This document shows positions 32,727 to 44,921 of a stretch of 64,000 bases of DNA, in pieces (position 1 is the first letter of the stretch; the number at the start of each line of letters is the position of its first letter). Origin of the DNA: Diphasiastrum complanatum (Eukaryota; Streptophyta; Lycopodiopsida; Lycopodiales; Lycopodiaceae); NCBI GenBank assembly GCA_029204225.1, contig CM055108.1, positions 48,988,996 to 49,052,995 of the forward strand, given 5' to 3'. A program made the position numbers and the translations under genes. The notes below the pieces were generated by a model. That model ran no database searches. It was not told where the DNA came from and saw only the letters and a program-made list of their open reading frames with translations.

Positions 32727-33122
32727 TGTTGAAGAGTAATGCCTATTTTACCCCTTTGGCTAAGCATTAGTTAAGTTGTACATAACTCATGGGGCATGTT
32801 TTAATTAAATGCATGAGACCCCCTTTTGTAAGTTAAGTAAATTAGTGCAAGTGGCCCACTTGGCCAAGTAGCTCACTCCTATGGTTGACACCTAGACTTT
32901 CCATGCATGTAAAGGACGTGCTTGCCTCACAAGGGATTTGGAGGACCCACGCCCTCCTCTCTCTCTCTAGCGATTCATTTCTTCTTGAGACTTTTGAGTT
33001 TGTGAGGTGCTTATTCAATTCTCCTTGTGTGTGATATTTTCCATAGCCAAGTTTCTCTAGCTTTCATAGTTGATCTAGCATTTGAGTTAAGATACTCCAT
33101 AGCTGGGTCTTGCAAATCAACA
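32727..33122 (+). repeat. Copia 5' LTR
   Basis: 396 bp; ends with CATAGCTGGGTCTTGCAAAT then CAACA, followed directly by the primer site. Confidence 0.93.
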
Positions 33123-33397
33123 TGGTATCAGAGCAGGTTGTCTAGCCTGTGAGTCTGTGAGTGAGAGAAACTTCAGTGCTTAGATTCTTAAGAAGATTCT
33201 CATCTTCTACAAGCACCTCAATCTTGAAAGAGGGAGCATTTGATCTACAGGTGTCAGATCAGGTGGAGTCTTGCACTGTTGGAGAGCTATTGGCAAGGGG
33301 AGTGGGATGATCCAAAAACTTTCTAAATCTGGCTAAGTTTTGGGGAGTTTTTCTGGAGGAGCTTACACAAAAGTAGGGCGCACTTTCTGTAGGCTAC
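33123..33397 (+). other. Copia leader; gag N-terminus not recognisable
   Basis: 275 bp from the primer site to the first Met of the gag frame. Normal Copia gag would have about 60-90 more residues here (the N-terminal part before the UBN2 domain). I see stops in all frames, which suggests a deletion. Confidence 0.6.
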
Positions 33398-34774
33398 ATG
33401 AACAGGAGACAGAAAGCTCATAGGATAATCAATCTTTCTGTCAAGGACAATATTATTCCTCACATTTGCAATGCAAGGGATGCAGCTGATGCTTGGACAA
33501 TTCTGAAGTCTATGTTTGAAACAGTGGATTCAGCCAAGCTGGTGTATTTGCAAAACAGGTTACATACTCTCAAGATGGAAGCAGGTGCAACAATTGGTGA
33601 TCATATTACAAATGTCAAGGACCTAATGGATCAGCTTGCTTCAGTTGGAGAGAAAGTAAGTGACAGGAGTATTGTCCCCATAGTCTTGAACAGCTTGTCA
33701 TTCAACTATCAAGACTATGTGATGTCCCTTTCTGCTAGGGAGAAACTCCCAACCTTTGGGGAGTTATGTGGTCTTCTTTTACAGGAGGAGATGAGAAGGA
33801 AGAATCTTTTTGAAAGGGAAGATAATCCAGAGCTTGCATTTGCTTCTAAGAAGAAGCAAAACTTTCAGAAGAAAGGCAAAGGCAAAAAGAAGAACTCAAA
33901 GCAAAGCTTGGAGCAGCAGGTGTCCAAGTTACAGGTTGGAGAGCAGTCAAGCACCAATTCCTCATCTACACCCAAGAGGAAGGGCAACTGCAACTACTGT
34001 GGTAAGTATGGGCATTTTGCCTTTGAATGCAGGAAGAAGCAAAGTGATCAGAAGAAGGGAAAGAACCAGCAGGGTCACTTTGTTGACAAAGTTGCAGAGG
34101 AGGAGCAATCTGGTGTGCTTGAGCTATTCACCGCAGCCCTATCATCTGAATCCACATTTGGTGGATGGTACATTGATTCTGGAGCCTCAAAGCACATGAC
34201 ACCTCATAGAGATTGGTTCCTCACCTATGAGGAGACAGAAAATGGTCAGCATGTTTGCCTTGGAGATAATTCTACACGTATGGTGAGGGGCAAAGGCACA
34301 GTTGCAGTACAGTTGTCATCAGGTGAGGTGAAGGAAATTAAAAGTGTGTTGCATGTACCAGGGTTGGCTAAGAACTTGCTATCTGTTGGTGCCATTACCA
34401 AACAGAACATGGTGGTAGAGTTTGATGATTCTACATGTTTGCTAAAAGACAAAGATCAGATTTTCAAGGTGGTAGCCAAGGGAATGCAAGAAGGAGGTCT
34501 TTACAAGCTTTTCACAACCATTCCTAGCCAAGAGGCCTTGTCTGCAAGGGATACTAATCGGGAAAAGCTTTGGCACAAGAGATATGGTCATTTGAGTTAT
34601 AAAAGTTTGCAAGTTTTGAACAGGCACAGAATGGTAGTAGATCTTCCTAGTATTAAGTCTTCTTCAAACACATGTGAGGCTTGTGCACTAGGGAAGCAAC
34701 AAAGGAAAAAGTTTCCAAAGGAGAAAGCTACCAGGGCCAAGGGCATTCTTGAGCTTGTGCATTCAGATTTATGA
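33398..34774 (+). pseudogene. Copia gag, protease and pre-integrase
   Basis: 458 codons. A UBN2-type gag domain (ADAWTILKSMFETVDSAKLV, SLSFNYQDYVMSLSAREKLP) is followed by a basic linker and a zinc knuckle CNYCGKYGHFAFEC (CX2CX4HX4C). The protease motif is WYIDSGASKHMT, and the pre-integrase domain contains LWHKRYGHLSYKSLQVL and CEACALGKQQRKKF. The frame stops at TGA 34772-34774 inside HSDL-GPM, where related elements read through without a break. Confidence 0.88.
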
Positions 34775-37385
34775 GGTCCCATGCAGGTCAAATCAGCAGG
34801 GGGGCATACTATCTCATGACCTTCGTAGATGATTTCTCACAGAAGGTATGGATCTATTTTCTGAAGCTGAAATCTGAAGCGTTCAAATACTTCAAACATT
34901 GGAAAGCTATGGTGGAAAACCACACAGGGAAGAGGTTAATCTCAGGTCAGATAAGGGTGGTGAGTATATTTCTGATAAGTTCAAAGATCTTTGCAAAGCA
35001 TGTGGGATAAAGAGACAGTTTACTGCTCCACATACACCGCAGCAGAACGGCATGGCTGAGCAGAAAAACAGGTCTATAGTTGAGTGTGCGAGGAGCATGC
35101 TCAAGGCAAAGGGGTTGCCAAATTCTTTTTGGGCGGAAGCGGTAGCAACTGCTATTTTTCTATTGAATAGAAGTCCAACCAAAGCAGTTGAAGGAATCAC
35201 GCCAGAAGAAGCATATAGTGGCAACAAGCCCAAAGTGGGCAGCCTTCGAGTATTTGGGTGTACTGCATATGCACATATACCAAAGGACTTGCGGAAGAAA
35301 CTTGATGCAAAATCCGTAAAGTGTGTCTTGCTTGGGTATAGTGAAGGTGAGAAAGCTTATGTGCTATATGATCTCGAAAATAGGAAGAAGATCCTAAGTC
35401 GAGATGTCATCTTTGATGAAGAGCATTCACCCAAGATACAGGAGCAGGAGAAGGAAGGAACTACTGAGTTCATACCCTTAATTGATTCCACGGATGAGGA
35501 TCCTAGTCAAGAGTCCTGTGAGCCTCAAGTGCAGGAGCAACAACAGGAAATCGAACCTACTAGTTCGAGACCTCTTTTTGGCCAAGTACCAAAAGCCGAA
35601 GTTGGGGACAAACGGAAGACTAAGACAGTACCATGGGATACGTGGTCACCATCCACATCACCTACTGCTAGGAAGAAGCTACCTAGGTGGTATTGGGAAA
35701 CAATCAAAGAAGGTCAAATGATGGAAGAAGGAGAGAGCAGTGAACAGGGTTTTAGAGGATCTCTTAGGTCTCATGAGAGACAAGAGACTAACTTTGCTCT
35801 TATGTCCACTATTCTGAATGCAGATGAGCCACAGTTCTTTCACGAAGCCGTGAGAGAAAAGGTATGGCAACATGCCATGCAGGAGGAGTACGACTCCATT
35901 GTTAAGAATGACACATGGGAGCTCACTACATTGCCAGAAGGGAAGCAACCAATAGGTTGCAAGTGGGTCTATAAGACCAAGTTTCATGCCAATGGAACAG
36001 TGGAGAAGTACAAGGCAAGGTTGGTGGCGAAAGGCTATGCTCAGCAAGAGGGGCTAGACTATGATGAGACATTCGCACCTGTTGCTAAGATGACATCTAT
36101 CAGGACCGTTTTGGCTATAGCCTCATATTTTGATTGGGATGTCCATCAAATGGATGTCAAGAGTGCCTTTCTTAATGGGCACCTACAGGAGGAGGTTTAC
36201 ATGGAACAACCGCAGGGATTTGAAATAACAGGCAAGGAGAATCTGGTTTGCAGGCTTAGGAAAGCCTTGTATGGGCTCAAACAGGCACCAAGGGCTTGGT
36301 ATAGCCGAATTGATGAGTACTTTGCAAGGCAAGGGTTTGAGAAGAGTAAGTCTGATTGCAATCTTTATGTCTTCAGGGAAGGAGAAGACTTTGTGGTTGT
36401 TGTGCTCTATGTGGATGATCTACTCATCACGGGAAGCAATAAGAAGCTTATTGCTTGTGTTAAGAAGAATCTTTCTAGTGAGTTTGAGATGAAAGATTTG
36501 GGTTTGCTACACTACTGCCTAGGAGTTGAAGTTTGGAAAGGGAAGCGTTGTCTTTTTATCTCACAGGCAAAGTATGCACAAAAATTATTGAAGAGGTTTA
36601 ACATGCAAGAAAGCAAACCAATCAGCACACCCATGGATGCAAGCAACAAGCCATCAAAAGATGATGGTCCAGCATTTGCAGGTGAGACGCTCTATCGTCA
36701 GTTAGTGGGCAGCCTGATTTACCTTACTACCACCAGGCCAGATATTGCTTATGCGGTTGGGATTGCAAGTCAATTCATGAGTAAGCCTACCGAAGCACAT
36801 TGGAAGGCAGCCAAGCGGATCCTACGATATGTGAGAGGGACAGTGACTCATGGGATTGGATACACAGATGACGGGGACCTTCAGTTGGAGGGTTATTCAG
36901 ATTCTGATTGGGCAGGTGATAGAGACGATCGGAGATCAACGACAGGCTATTGTTTCAGCCTAGGTTTAGGGGCTATATCATGGTGCAGTAAGAAGCAGCC
37001 TACTATTGCTCTATCATCTACCGAAGCTGAGTACAGGGCGACTACGAGGTCCGCCTGTGAAGCCATTTGGTTAGGCCGTCTACTTGAGGACATGCAGATT
37101 GCTCAAGTAAGACCTACATTGTTACATTGTGATAACCAAAGTTGCATTCAGCTTGAGAGGAATCCAGTCTATCATGCACGGACGAAACACATAGAGCTGG
37201 ACCAGCATTTTATACGAGAGAAAGTGCACAGTGGGGAGATCGAGCTAGTTTATTGTGACACCAACGACCAGATAGCTGATATTTTTACTAAACCACTTAG
37301 TAAAGATAAGTTTGAAAAGTTCAGAACTTTGTTGGGTGTCAATTTGAATAAAATTGCCATTAAGGGGGGGGGTGTTGAAGAGTAA
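34771..37385 (+). pseudogene. Copia integrase, reverse transcriptase and RNase H
   Basis: After the TGA the integrase continues in two further frames: AYYLMTFVDDFSQKVWIYFL (to about 34945), then SDKGGEYISDKFKDLC and TPQQNGMAEQKNRSIVE. From 34950 to 37385 the frame is open for over 800 codons: RT with WVYKTKFHANGTVEKYKARL, MDVKSAFLNGHL and VVLYVDDLLITG (YVDD), and RNase H with GYSDSDWAGDRDDRRSTTGY and ALSSTEAEYRA. The RT and RNase H parts look intact. Confidence 0.9.
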
Positions 37386-37768
37386 TGCCTATTTTACCCC
37401 TTTGGCTAAGCATTAGTTAAGTTGTACATAACTCATGGGGCATGTTTTAATTAAATGCATGAGACCCCCTTTTGTAAGTTAAGTAAATTAGTGCAAGTGG
37501 CCCACTTGGCCAAGTAGCTCACTCCTATGGTTGACACCTAGACTTTCCATGCATGTAAAGGAGGTGCTTGCCTCACAAGGGATTTGGAGGACCCACGCCC
37601 TCCTCTCTCTCCCTAGCAATTCATTTCTTCTTGAGACTTTTGAGTTTGTGAGGTGCTAATTCAATTCTCCTTGTGTGTGATATTTTCCATAGCCAAGTTT
37701 CTCTAGCTTTCATAGTTGATCTAGCATTTGAGTTAAGATACTCCATAGCTGGGTCTTGCAAATCAACA
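37373..37768 (+). repeat. Copia 3' LTR
   Basis: 396 bp partner of 32727-33122, with differences at the C/G of the AAAGGA(C/G)GTGC site and three others. It is preceded by a G-rich polypurine run. Confidence 0.93.
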
Positions 37769-37773
37769 ATAGC

Positions 37774-40700
37774 CATGGCCTTTCCACACATAGCAAATCT
37801 ATTTTCAAACCCTATTTTACAATCTAGAAACCACACAGAGAGCAAATTGGTTACATCGCAGCTAGCAAGTGTCATGTTTTTTTTTTATTAAAAAAAAAAA
37901 ATTCTAAGCTCATATTATTGCTAGAACATTCTGATAAAGGATTTGTCATTTTCGAAGAAAAAACCGTATGCATGAATTAGATTCCTTGCATATGATTAAA
38001 AATAGAGCTTTTCAACTTTCTAGTTGTTCATTAGGTAAAAAAGTTCAAATTTGAGTTGTTTACTTCAAGATTTCATAATACAAGACTCCTACAAACAGGT
38101 TGTGTTACAAACCACAAGAGAATCTCTTCATCTCAATTTTTGGATTCTACTTCATTCCAGTGATCACAAGGTGCATTGTCTTCTTTATCTCTCAACTAGC
38201 ACTAGTCTAGTAGCATAGATAATAAGTGTGCAAGTTTTAGCACGCATCCTAGTAATAAAACTTTTGCTGAAGTTAAGGTTTTGTTTTTCAATAACTAGTT
38301 AACTTCTCAACTTACCAAATTACAAAACAAAGACCTTCATGCATGAGACTATCTTGCATTTATCAAGGAAACTATCTATGCACTTTCTTATATCCTTTAA
38401 TCATGACACTCCGAACACCTCTATGACCTAATTCACACACCTATATTGCCTAATACCTCCTCTCCTATTCTCTCTCCTAACTCCTAACATTCCTAACTAG
38501 TCTCTCCGAAGTTCTAACACTCCTAACACTAAAGTTGAAGCTCACATCCTAAATTCACACACCCCCTTTCATGTTTTTTCATCTCCTTCTTCATCAAACA
38601 TTTACCTGATACCTATTACCTCCTCTCCTACTACCTATTATCTCCTATTATTCTCTCTCCTATCTTTTCTCTTCTTCTTTCTTCTCCTTGTCTCCTTTTC
38701 TCCTATTCTCACTCCTTTGAAAAGCATTGCAAGAAACCGAATTGCAGCATAAGAAAGATCAAGAAATGGTAATATTCTTAAATACATGCCAACAAACATA
38801 TATTATTTCAAAAAATTACTTGAAAAAAAGAAAGGACATGCATGCCAACACATATTTTATTTTCAAAATTTTCTTGAAGAAAGGAAAGAACATTTCGGAG
38901 GAAAACAATAATTAACTTGTCCAAACTTTAGATAGCTAGTTCAAGACATATACAAGGAGCATGAAAAATGGGAGAGATTTATACATAAGATCATTCTATT
39001 CTTGTCTACTAAAGATATACTAAATAGAGGAGTTGAAAACTTGAAAGATAGCCTTGTATCTTTGAGCACAATTGGATATTCAAAGTGTTCTACTTTTTGC
39101 ATATTTTGAATCAATGTTTATTTGATACCCCTTAGTGTTAGATTGGCATGCCTGCGTGCTATCATAGGGGCCATTACTATTTATAGCAAGTCGTTTTTCA
39201 TTACTCATGCATGTAGGTGGGTGCACTACTACTAGATTAGGACTTGTTTTACTACCTAGAAATACATCTTGGGTCTTTACCCAATATAGGTGGTAATATT
39301 AGCAAATAGCTTTTTGTCTTTTGCTATTTGCTTTATACTTTTAGCTTTTCACATAGATTAGAGAAACTATATATGTAGGCTGGCGCCCCACCACAAATTC
39401 ATTCCAGTATGTTTGAGCTTTGCTGAATTCTTCTTCGATCTATGATCTCGTGCTAGTAAGACTAGTAAAACTCCATCTAGAATTTGTATGAAAAATTCTG
39501 ACAGAGAGGAGCTAGTACACAACATAGAGAGGAGAAAGAGGATAGAAAAGCCATATGATACCACAAGGGTGATGGCAAAAGCTTATAGATTAAATAGGCA
39601 GAGTAATGCTTGTTAACATGGCATAGAATTCTCGTGACAAATGTTATAGACATAAGTTAGATGATCTGAAAGAAAAATATTCAAACCAAGCCATGCAATG
39701 AATGACGTCTATGATCCAAAGAATAGTAGAAATTATTGAGGTGCTATGAGTGTTAGAACTTACAAGTTAAAAGTTAAGAGTTAGAAGTTACGTTAGATAT
39801 TTTCTAGCATTATATCTAGAAAAATGTAGCAAATTTTTTTTGCTGATTCTCTTCAATTCTTCCGATTCAATTCATGCCGACTCTTCAGATTCTGAGAAGG
39901 TTGATTTTGAACCAAGTGGAAACATTCATACTAGACTACGAGTCAACATCAAAGAATCGCACAACACAGAATGTGTTTTTCAAGCCATCTCCATACTGAG
40001 TGTCTAAACTTACTTATGTACAATGGGTTGTTGCACTTGATTGTGCGTTTGGCCTTGACCTATGTTAAGAACACATCTACATATTTAGCATGAAAAGAAA
40101 GCAACATCATTCATAAAACTGGCAAATAAGCATTCTCCAAAAAGGAGACTAATAAAATTAATGGTTGTCGATAGTTCAAGCAAATATCCAACAACTATTT
40201 CCATTACAAAGATGGAACTCCCCTACAAAGGGCTCAAGACTCCAAACTCATGAATAGAAAATGAATACCCTTGGTGGCTCTTATACTAAGTAAAATCTAC
40301 CTTCCTATAATCAACTTGGAAGAAAATAAGATAATTCAAATATTAGAGACCAAATTACGAACCATGTAAAACAATGTTCTGGGGCCTATCAAATATATTA
40401 AAAATGAATGTCACCAAAAATCGAGAAGCATGGACTATGTAATGTCTATCCATAACATTCCCACCTTTTGAAGCATTGCCCTCAATGTTTTCTGAACTTT
40501 TTAACTACTAGAGCTACTTTGCACCATCATTGGTGATTTGCTTTCTTGGATTAGAATTTTGTGCTAATGGTGTCAATCCAAGAGCAAAAACCCCTACATC
40601 CACAGAAACCCACTTTTAGTACCATGAAGCTTATGCAATTTGTGAGCCTAGAGAATTTTTATCTCATTTCTAGTAGGAATAAGACCATGTCTACAGGTAG

Positions 40701-41109
40701 TCAATGGAGAATGTAGAACATCTGAAATATCAATAGCATAAGCATTGTGACCATCAATAGCAAGAACATCAACATCAAGATAAACAACAATCGAATCAAG
40801 AGGTACATCAGCAACAAGATGAGCAGCAATAGAATCAATGGGTACATCAACAACATAAAGAGTGGCAATAAAATGATCTTTGACAATAGCTTGAAGAGTG
40901 TGAGCCTATTCTTGTAACAAAGGTGTCCATGCATAAACATCAAAAGACTTCAGGTAGCTTCACCATCCCACTAGACAAAGAACTGGGCAAGGCAATGACA
41001 ATGAAAAAGAATAACCCGAATTTGCAAACTAGCAGTAGGTAAAAAGGGAAACAGCTCAAGGTTGCAAGGAAAAGCAAGATTGTAAAGTTCACCAGGAAAA
41101 AGAAAAGAG
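37774..41109. other. about 3.3 kb of intron with no recognisable gene
   Basis: AT-rich unique-looking sequence. At 38400-38710 the plus strand is strongly CT-rich with short ACTCCTAACA-like repeats. At 40690-40960 there is an imperfect trinucleotide-rich stretch (ATCAATAGCAAGAACATCAA type) whose translation is only Leu/Met/Ile-rich low complexity. Neither looks coding. No LTR pair, tRNA or LINE was seen. Confidence 0.55.
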
Positions 41110-41490
41110 CTAAGCAGATTGACATGAAAATGGAAGGCTCAAGAGTCTCGGTGGGAAGGGGAGGAAGATGGAGGAAATGGATTTCGTGAGAGATTGCAAA
41201 GTGGATAGTTGGGTTTGAAGGTCGTTCAAAAAGGTGGTATGGCTTTGAAGCATGATAGAATGATGACCAACCTGTAGTTGAGAATTATTGCGAGAGGAGG
41301 AAGACTCCAAACGAATGGGAGACATATTGGAGGTTAGGGTAGGAGACCAAAAATAATGTGTAGGGCAACAATGAGCAAGAGAGAAAATAGTATGGTCATT
41401 GATGGTCGACAAGAGAGAAATCAACAATGGGATGGAGAGAGAAAATGAGTGGGAAAGAGTGCATCGAGGGTTAGGTAGGAGAGAAAATAA
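41110..41490 (-). other. possible LINE ORF1-like scrap
   Basis: An open minus-strand stretch contains SNMSPIRLESSSSRNNSQLQ and LNDLQTQLSTLQSLTKSIS, a short potential coiled coil placed just beyond the 3' end of LINE G. This would fit the ORF1 start of another, mostly lost LINE, but similarity to the other ORF1 copies is too weak to decide. Confidence 0.3.
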
Positions 41491-41674
41491 GAGGCGATTG
41501 GTACCAAAAGGTACATAAGCCAAAAGAGATACAAAAAGTGAGGAGCATTGTCCACATACATACTTATGTACTAGTAAAAAGAAAATCGCTATCTCTAAGA
41601 AGAAGTATCCAAGCTTGACCACCAGCTTGCGAGGGTACAATGCAAGAGCTTAACCACCTGCTCTGCGGAGGAGA

Positions 41675-42736
41675 CTAGCTACGAGTAAGCTGAAAATAAT
41701 GAGTGACAGTAGTAGTGGAGCGTGTTGTAGACTGGCGAGAAGCCTGTGAAGATCTGGTGATCCTGAAACTAGCAAAAGTATGTGAGACTCTCTGTGTCTT
41801 CGATCTCCGAGTGGGGACTTCAAAATCCAAAATGGAAATATCCTCTCTGTCTCGCTTTTGGAAAAACTGGGTAATATGAGCCTGGCTGTGATTCATATCT
41901 GTGGTAGGTAGAAGTGAAGCTCGTAGAGTATACATCTCTCTCAATAGAAGACCTACACATCTGGAGTCTGGATACTCGAGGAACGATCACAACGTGAGAG
42001 GGGTATCTCTGTATAAACAATGGTAACGCTCCCTGATCTCATAATATACTGGACAGCGAAAGATGAAATGGAACTCATCCTCCATCTCATGAAGAGAACA
42101 AAGTTGACATATCCTCTGCAATCTGGGAGTATCCGTGTATCTACCCGTCTCAATAGCCAGCTGATGAGAAGAGACTCGGAGCTGTCCCATACGGTACCGC
42201 AGACCAAAAGATAATGGCTGTGTAAGATATGTTGTAAGGACAGGGGTACCCGTAGTATCCAACCGTAATAGATGTGTGCCATAGAAATCAATCTTGACCT
42301 TGCCAGGGTCAGGCTGTGACCATATAGTGCGTATGTAGCTCTGATAAATATGATGTCTGATATAAGCATGGGTCCCGCTCAGAAGATCAAGTACGGATAA
42401 GCCCCAAGTCCGAAGAAGGGCTGAGACACTGCCAAACCAAGAATGCTTGGCCCCCTGTCTAGCAATGGTGCGTGATGAAGTGAGAGCAACAACAATATAT
42501 CTGGAAGTGTCTAACTCTGATATCCTGTGAAGAAAGGTAATGATCTGAAACATAGCGTCGTAGTCAACTACACTATGTCCTCCACCATGAGGATAACATG
42601 TAAACGCTGATGAGGAAGGCCACTGTGTGAGGCCATTCAAGATGGCCAGAGAATATGTCTCCGCAAGAGTAATCAACTGCTCTTCAATAGATGTAACTGA
42701 AGTGTGTGCATCCTGTGATACTCGATCAAGTCCCAT
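41675..42736 (-). pseudogene. LINE G fused endonuclease/C-terminal frame
   Basis: One open frame (42736-41987, 249 codons) reads SLAILNGLTQWPSSSAFTCY and GGGHSVVDY of the endonuclease, then at once AMFQIITFLHRISELDTSRY of the post-RT region and RICQLCSLHEMEDEFHFIFR of the zinc finger. In copy I the endonuclease continues HSVVDYFIGSPALIP, and in F the AMFQIITF block lies about 460 residues into the RT frame. It ends at a frame change near 41987, and the tail follows in 41944-41675. Confidence 0.82.
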
Positions 42737-42739
42737 ATC

Positions 42740-43560
42740 TAGAGGATGAAGCCGAAGAAAGTATCTGCATGAAATTCTATCTGTCTGGAGCTAGTACGGG
42801 CGTTGAAATCTCTTGCTAATAAAATGTAGCCCTGCTGAGAAAAAACAGCAATATCATCTGAGAGTGCCTGAAATGGGTCCCCACCAAATTCAGCAAACGC
42901 CGAAGTCTATGGAGCAAAGTAACATACAGCCATATAAATGTCCTGAGGTAATCCCAATAATGAACCAATAGTATGTAGCCATATATATCGAGCATATGGA
43001 TCTTGCTTAACCATCTTAACTGCGGTGTCTCTGTATAAACAAGCTACTCCGCCAGATCCACGACAGGTTTTTCCCCTCACAAGTGGGCGAAAAAACAGAA
43101 TGCCAAGAATAATCTTGTATATGTGGAAGAGGATGATATAAGGACTCATGGGTTTCAGCCAACAACACATTTGCTTATAAAATCAGTAAAATCTCCTGCC
43201 GATGATGATGATAAAAAACCATTGCAATTCCAGAAGCCAAGTCTCAAAATGTTAGGGGATCTCGGGCAGCTCCTAAACCCGGGAGCCCCAAGTTCCTAGT
43301 GTGAGAGGAGGTCGAAATATCTTGGTTTGTCGTCGATTAAAACGACCTTTCGCCCTTTTTCTTTTGCTTCGTGAATAATCTTTTTCCTTGCTAACCATTG
43401 GGTATTTTTCAAATCATCATCCATATAAATGAAAGTGCCTTTGAGTTTTGTTCTAAGCCGAAGGGCTGCATTGCGGTGTTGAAGAGAGCGAAATTTGATA
43501 AAAAGAACGGTCATCAAATTTACTACGCCATGCCGTATCAAAAGCATCAACAACATGAGA
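42740..43560 (-). pseudogene. LINE G endonuclease start and ORF1 end
   Basis: 43170-42907 holds the endonuclease (RGSGGVACLYRDTAVKMVKQ, IWLHTIGSLLGLPQDIYMAV), with a decayed AGDFNAR region (SLARDFNAR) near 42815. 43556-43296 is the ORF1 C-terminus (ALRLRTKLKGTFIYMDDDLK, KVVLIDDKPRYFDLL). The gap between the two is about the usual intergenic distance (GVPRFRSCPRSPNILRLGF region). Confidence 0.78.
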
Positions 43561-43640
43561 TACCTTGAAAACGAGTAAATCTGTAGCTTCGTCTATTGGT
43601 TTACCGCCGTTGGCAATGCCTCTTACTCTAATATTAAGAG

Positions 43641-44921
43641 CCTAATCATAAAATGCATAAAAAGAGCAGATACACAAGAGCTTAACCTCCAACTCTGAAG
43701 AGGGTACAGGTGCAAGAGCTTAACCGCCTGCTCTGCTGAGGAAAGTAAAAGGATAAATATCAATCTCGAAAAAAGCATCTAATATCCATAGCAGCTGTGG
43801 GCTATGATCGAGGAGCTCTGGTAGATCTAGAGGCGCGCGTAGATCTGGCAAGAGGTGGTGGCTGAGCACGCTGGGCCTTCGCCCTCATCGGTATGAGTGC
43901 CTCATCATCTGATAGGTCATCACGCTCCCGATTCTGAAAGAAGCTAGTAATGAGATGCTGGCTAGAATCAGTAATACTCTCCGATGGTAGCAAAGAGGCT
44001 CTCAACATAAGCATCTCTCGTAGTAAAAGGCCGACACATCTGGGATCTTGATACTCCAAAAATGTACTGAGGGTAATAGGGGTGTCACGATATAAACAGT
44101 GATATCGGCCACATATCTCATAGTATGTAGGGCATATAAAGATAAAATGAAACTCATCCTCCACTACACCCAATGTGCATATCTGGCATATCCGATGCTC
44201 TCTCAAAATGCCTGAATATCTGCTTGTCTCAATAGCAAGCTGATGTGAAGAGACTCGTAACTGTCCCAATCTGTATCCGAGCCCAAAAGAAAGAGGAAGA
44301 GAGAGATATAAAGGTCTAACAGAGAGTCCCCAACTGTCTCTGCGTAAGATATGTGTGCCATAGAAGGTAAGCTTGACTCTCTCATGGTCAAGACGATCCC
44401 ATACTATGTGCCAATATCTCCGATACAGCTGTTGTCTGATAAATGTATGAGTTCCCTGTGGGAGATCCAGCATCAAGAAGCCCCATGACTGAAAGAAAGC
44501 CACCACATCACCATACCAAGAAGACCTAGCCTGTTGTACAGCTATAGTCTGAGAAGAAGTAAGCGCTGCCCTCACGTATCTGTGAGTATCCATGGTCTCA
44601 AGTCGATGTAGAAAGGTAACAATCTGAAACATAGCCTCTACCACCATGGGGAGTGAGGCGAACTCCGCTAAAAGAATCTCATGAGGAACTGACAGCTTCG
44701 CACGAATCATCCTCCCTAACATGGTGATCTGCAGACGAGTGATGTCTCTCCAAGTACTCTGAGATATCCCTGGGCACCAGACCTCCGCCGAATGCATAGC
44801 CACAGGTGAGACTACTGTAGAGAAAAGGTGGTCTCTGGTAGTAAGATCATGAATATGGTAAGTAGTACACACTCTCCATATGTACCAAGGCAGCATGCCC
44901 CTTACGCAGGCGATATAGAGC
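43641..44921 (-). mobile_element. LINE copy H, truncated at both ends
   Basis: It starts abruptly at AATCATAAAATGCATAAAAAGA, the same sequence that in copy J lies about 165 bp inside the (GA)n tail. H therefore lost its 3' tail. It ends at GATATAGAGCAG, where J continues into RT; here LINE I's tail begins. It is about 97 % like 50895-52080 plus 58257-58340 of copy J. Confidence 0.82.
43802..44896 (-). CDS. LINE H ORF2 3' part, 364 open codons
   Basis: An open frame covers the post-RT region: ITMLGRMIRAKLSVPHEILL, AEFASLPMVVEAMFQIVTFL, LPQGTHTFIRQQLYRRY and the zinc finger RICQICTLGVVEDEFHFIFI then CPTYYEICGRYHCLYRD. The basic tail ends in APRS. It lacks the RT and cannot act alone. In copy J this block is split by frame breaks near 51425-51470. 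Confidence 0.8.
   Translation of the reverse strand: MLPWYIWRVCTTYHIHDLTTRDHLFSTVVSPVAMHSAEVWCPGISQSTWRDITRLQITMLGRMIRAKLSVPHEILLAEFASLPMVVEAMFQIVTFLHRLETMDTHRYVRAALTSSQTIAVQQARSSWYGDVVAFFQSWGFLMLDLPQGTHTFIRQQLYRRYWHIVWDRLDHERVKLTFYGTHILRRDSWGLSVRPLYLSLPLSFGLGYRLGQLRVSSHQLAIETSRYSGILREHRICQICTLGVVEDEFHFIFICPTYYEICGRYHCLYRDTPITLSTFLEYQDPRCVGLLLREMLMLRASLLPSESITDSSQHLITSFFQNRERDDLSDDEALIPMRAKAQRAQPPPLARSTRASRSTRAPRS

Larger units (their letters stand above)
32727..37768 (+). mobile_element. Copia LTR retrotransposon, young
   Basis: The two 396 bp LTRs (32727-33122, 37373-37768; TG...CA) differ at about 4 positions (near 1 %). TSD ATAGC flanks it (32722-32726, 37769-37773). The primer site TGGTATCAGAGC (33123-33134) matches tRNA-Met. 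The polypurine run AAGGGGGGGG ends at 37372. The order gag, protease, integrase, RT, RNase H defines Copia. It runs opposite to the host gene. Gag lacks its N-terminus and there is one stop plus two frameshifts near 34772-34945, so it probably cannot move by itself. Confidence 0.93.
41490..43640 (-). mobile_element. LINE copy G, with in-frame deletion joining endonuclease to the C-terminus
   Basis: A 3' hairpin with GTACC/GGTAC stem lies at 41496-41520. No (GA)n tract remains at this 3' end, only GAGAGAAAATAAGAGG. Then come the C-terminal region (41675-42560), directly the endonuclease 3' part (42560-42736 and on to 43170), and ORF1 C-terminus (43296-43556). The whole RT core (about 2 kb) is missing between HSVVDY and DAMFQIITFLHRI. 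Confidence 0.82.

Noticed and set aside
33123-33134. tRNA-like TGGTATCAGAGC strings (also 21883-21896, 52444-52457, 9094-9107)
   Set aside because: These are retrotransposon primer-binding sites complementary to tRNA-Met 3' ends. No full tRNA cloverleaf surrounds them.
38400-38710. CT-rich stretch as possible LINE tail
   Set aside because: Irregular, not a dinucleotide tract, and no LINE hairpin or coding lies next to it.
40700-40943. 80-codon Leu/Met/Ile-rich frame resembling a membrane protein
   Set aside because: It is a low-complexity translation of imperfect trinucleotide repeats, with no partner exon.
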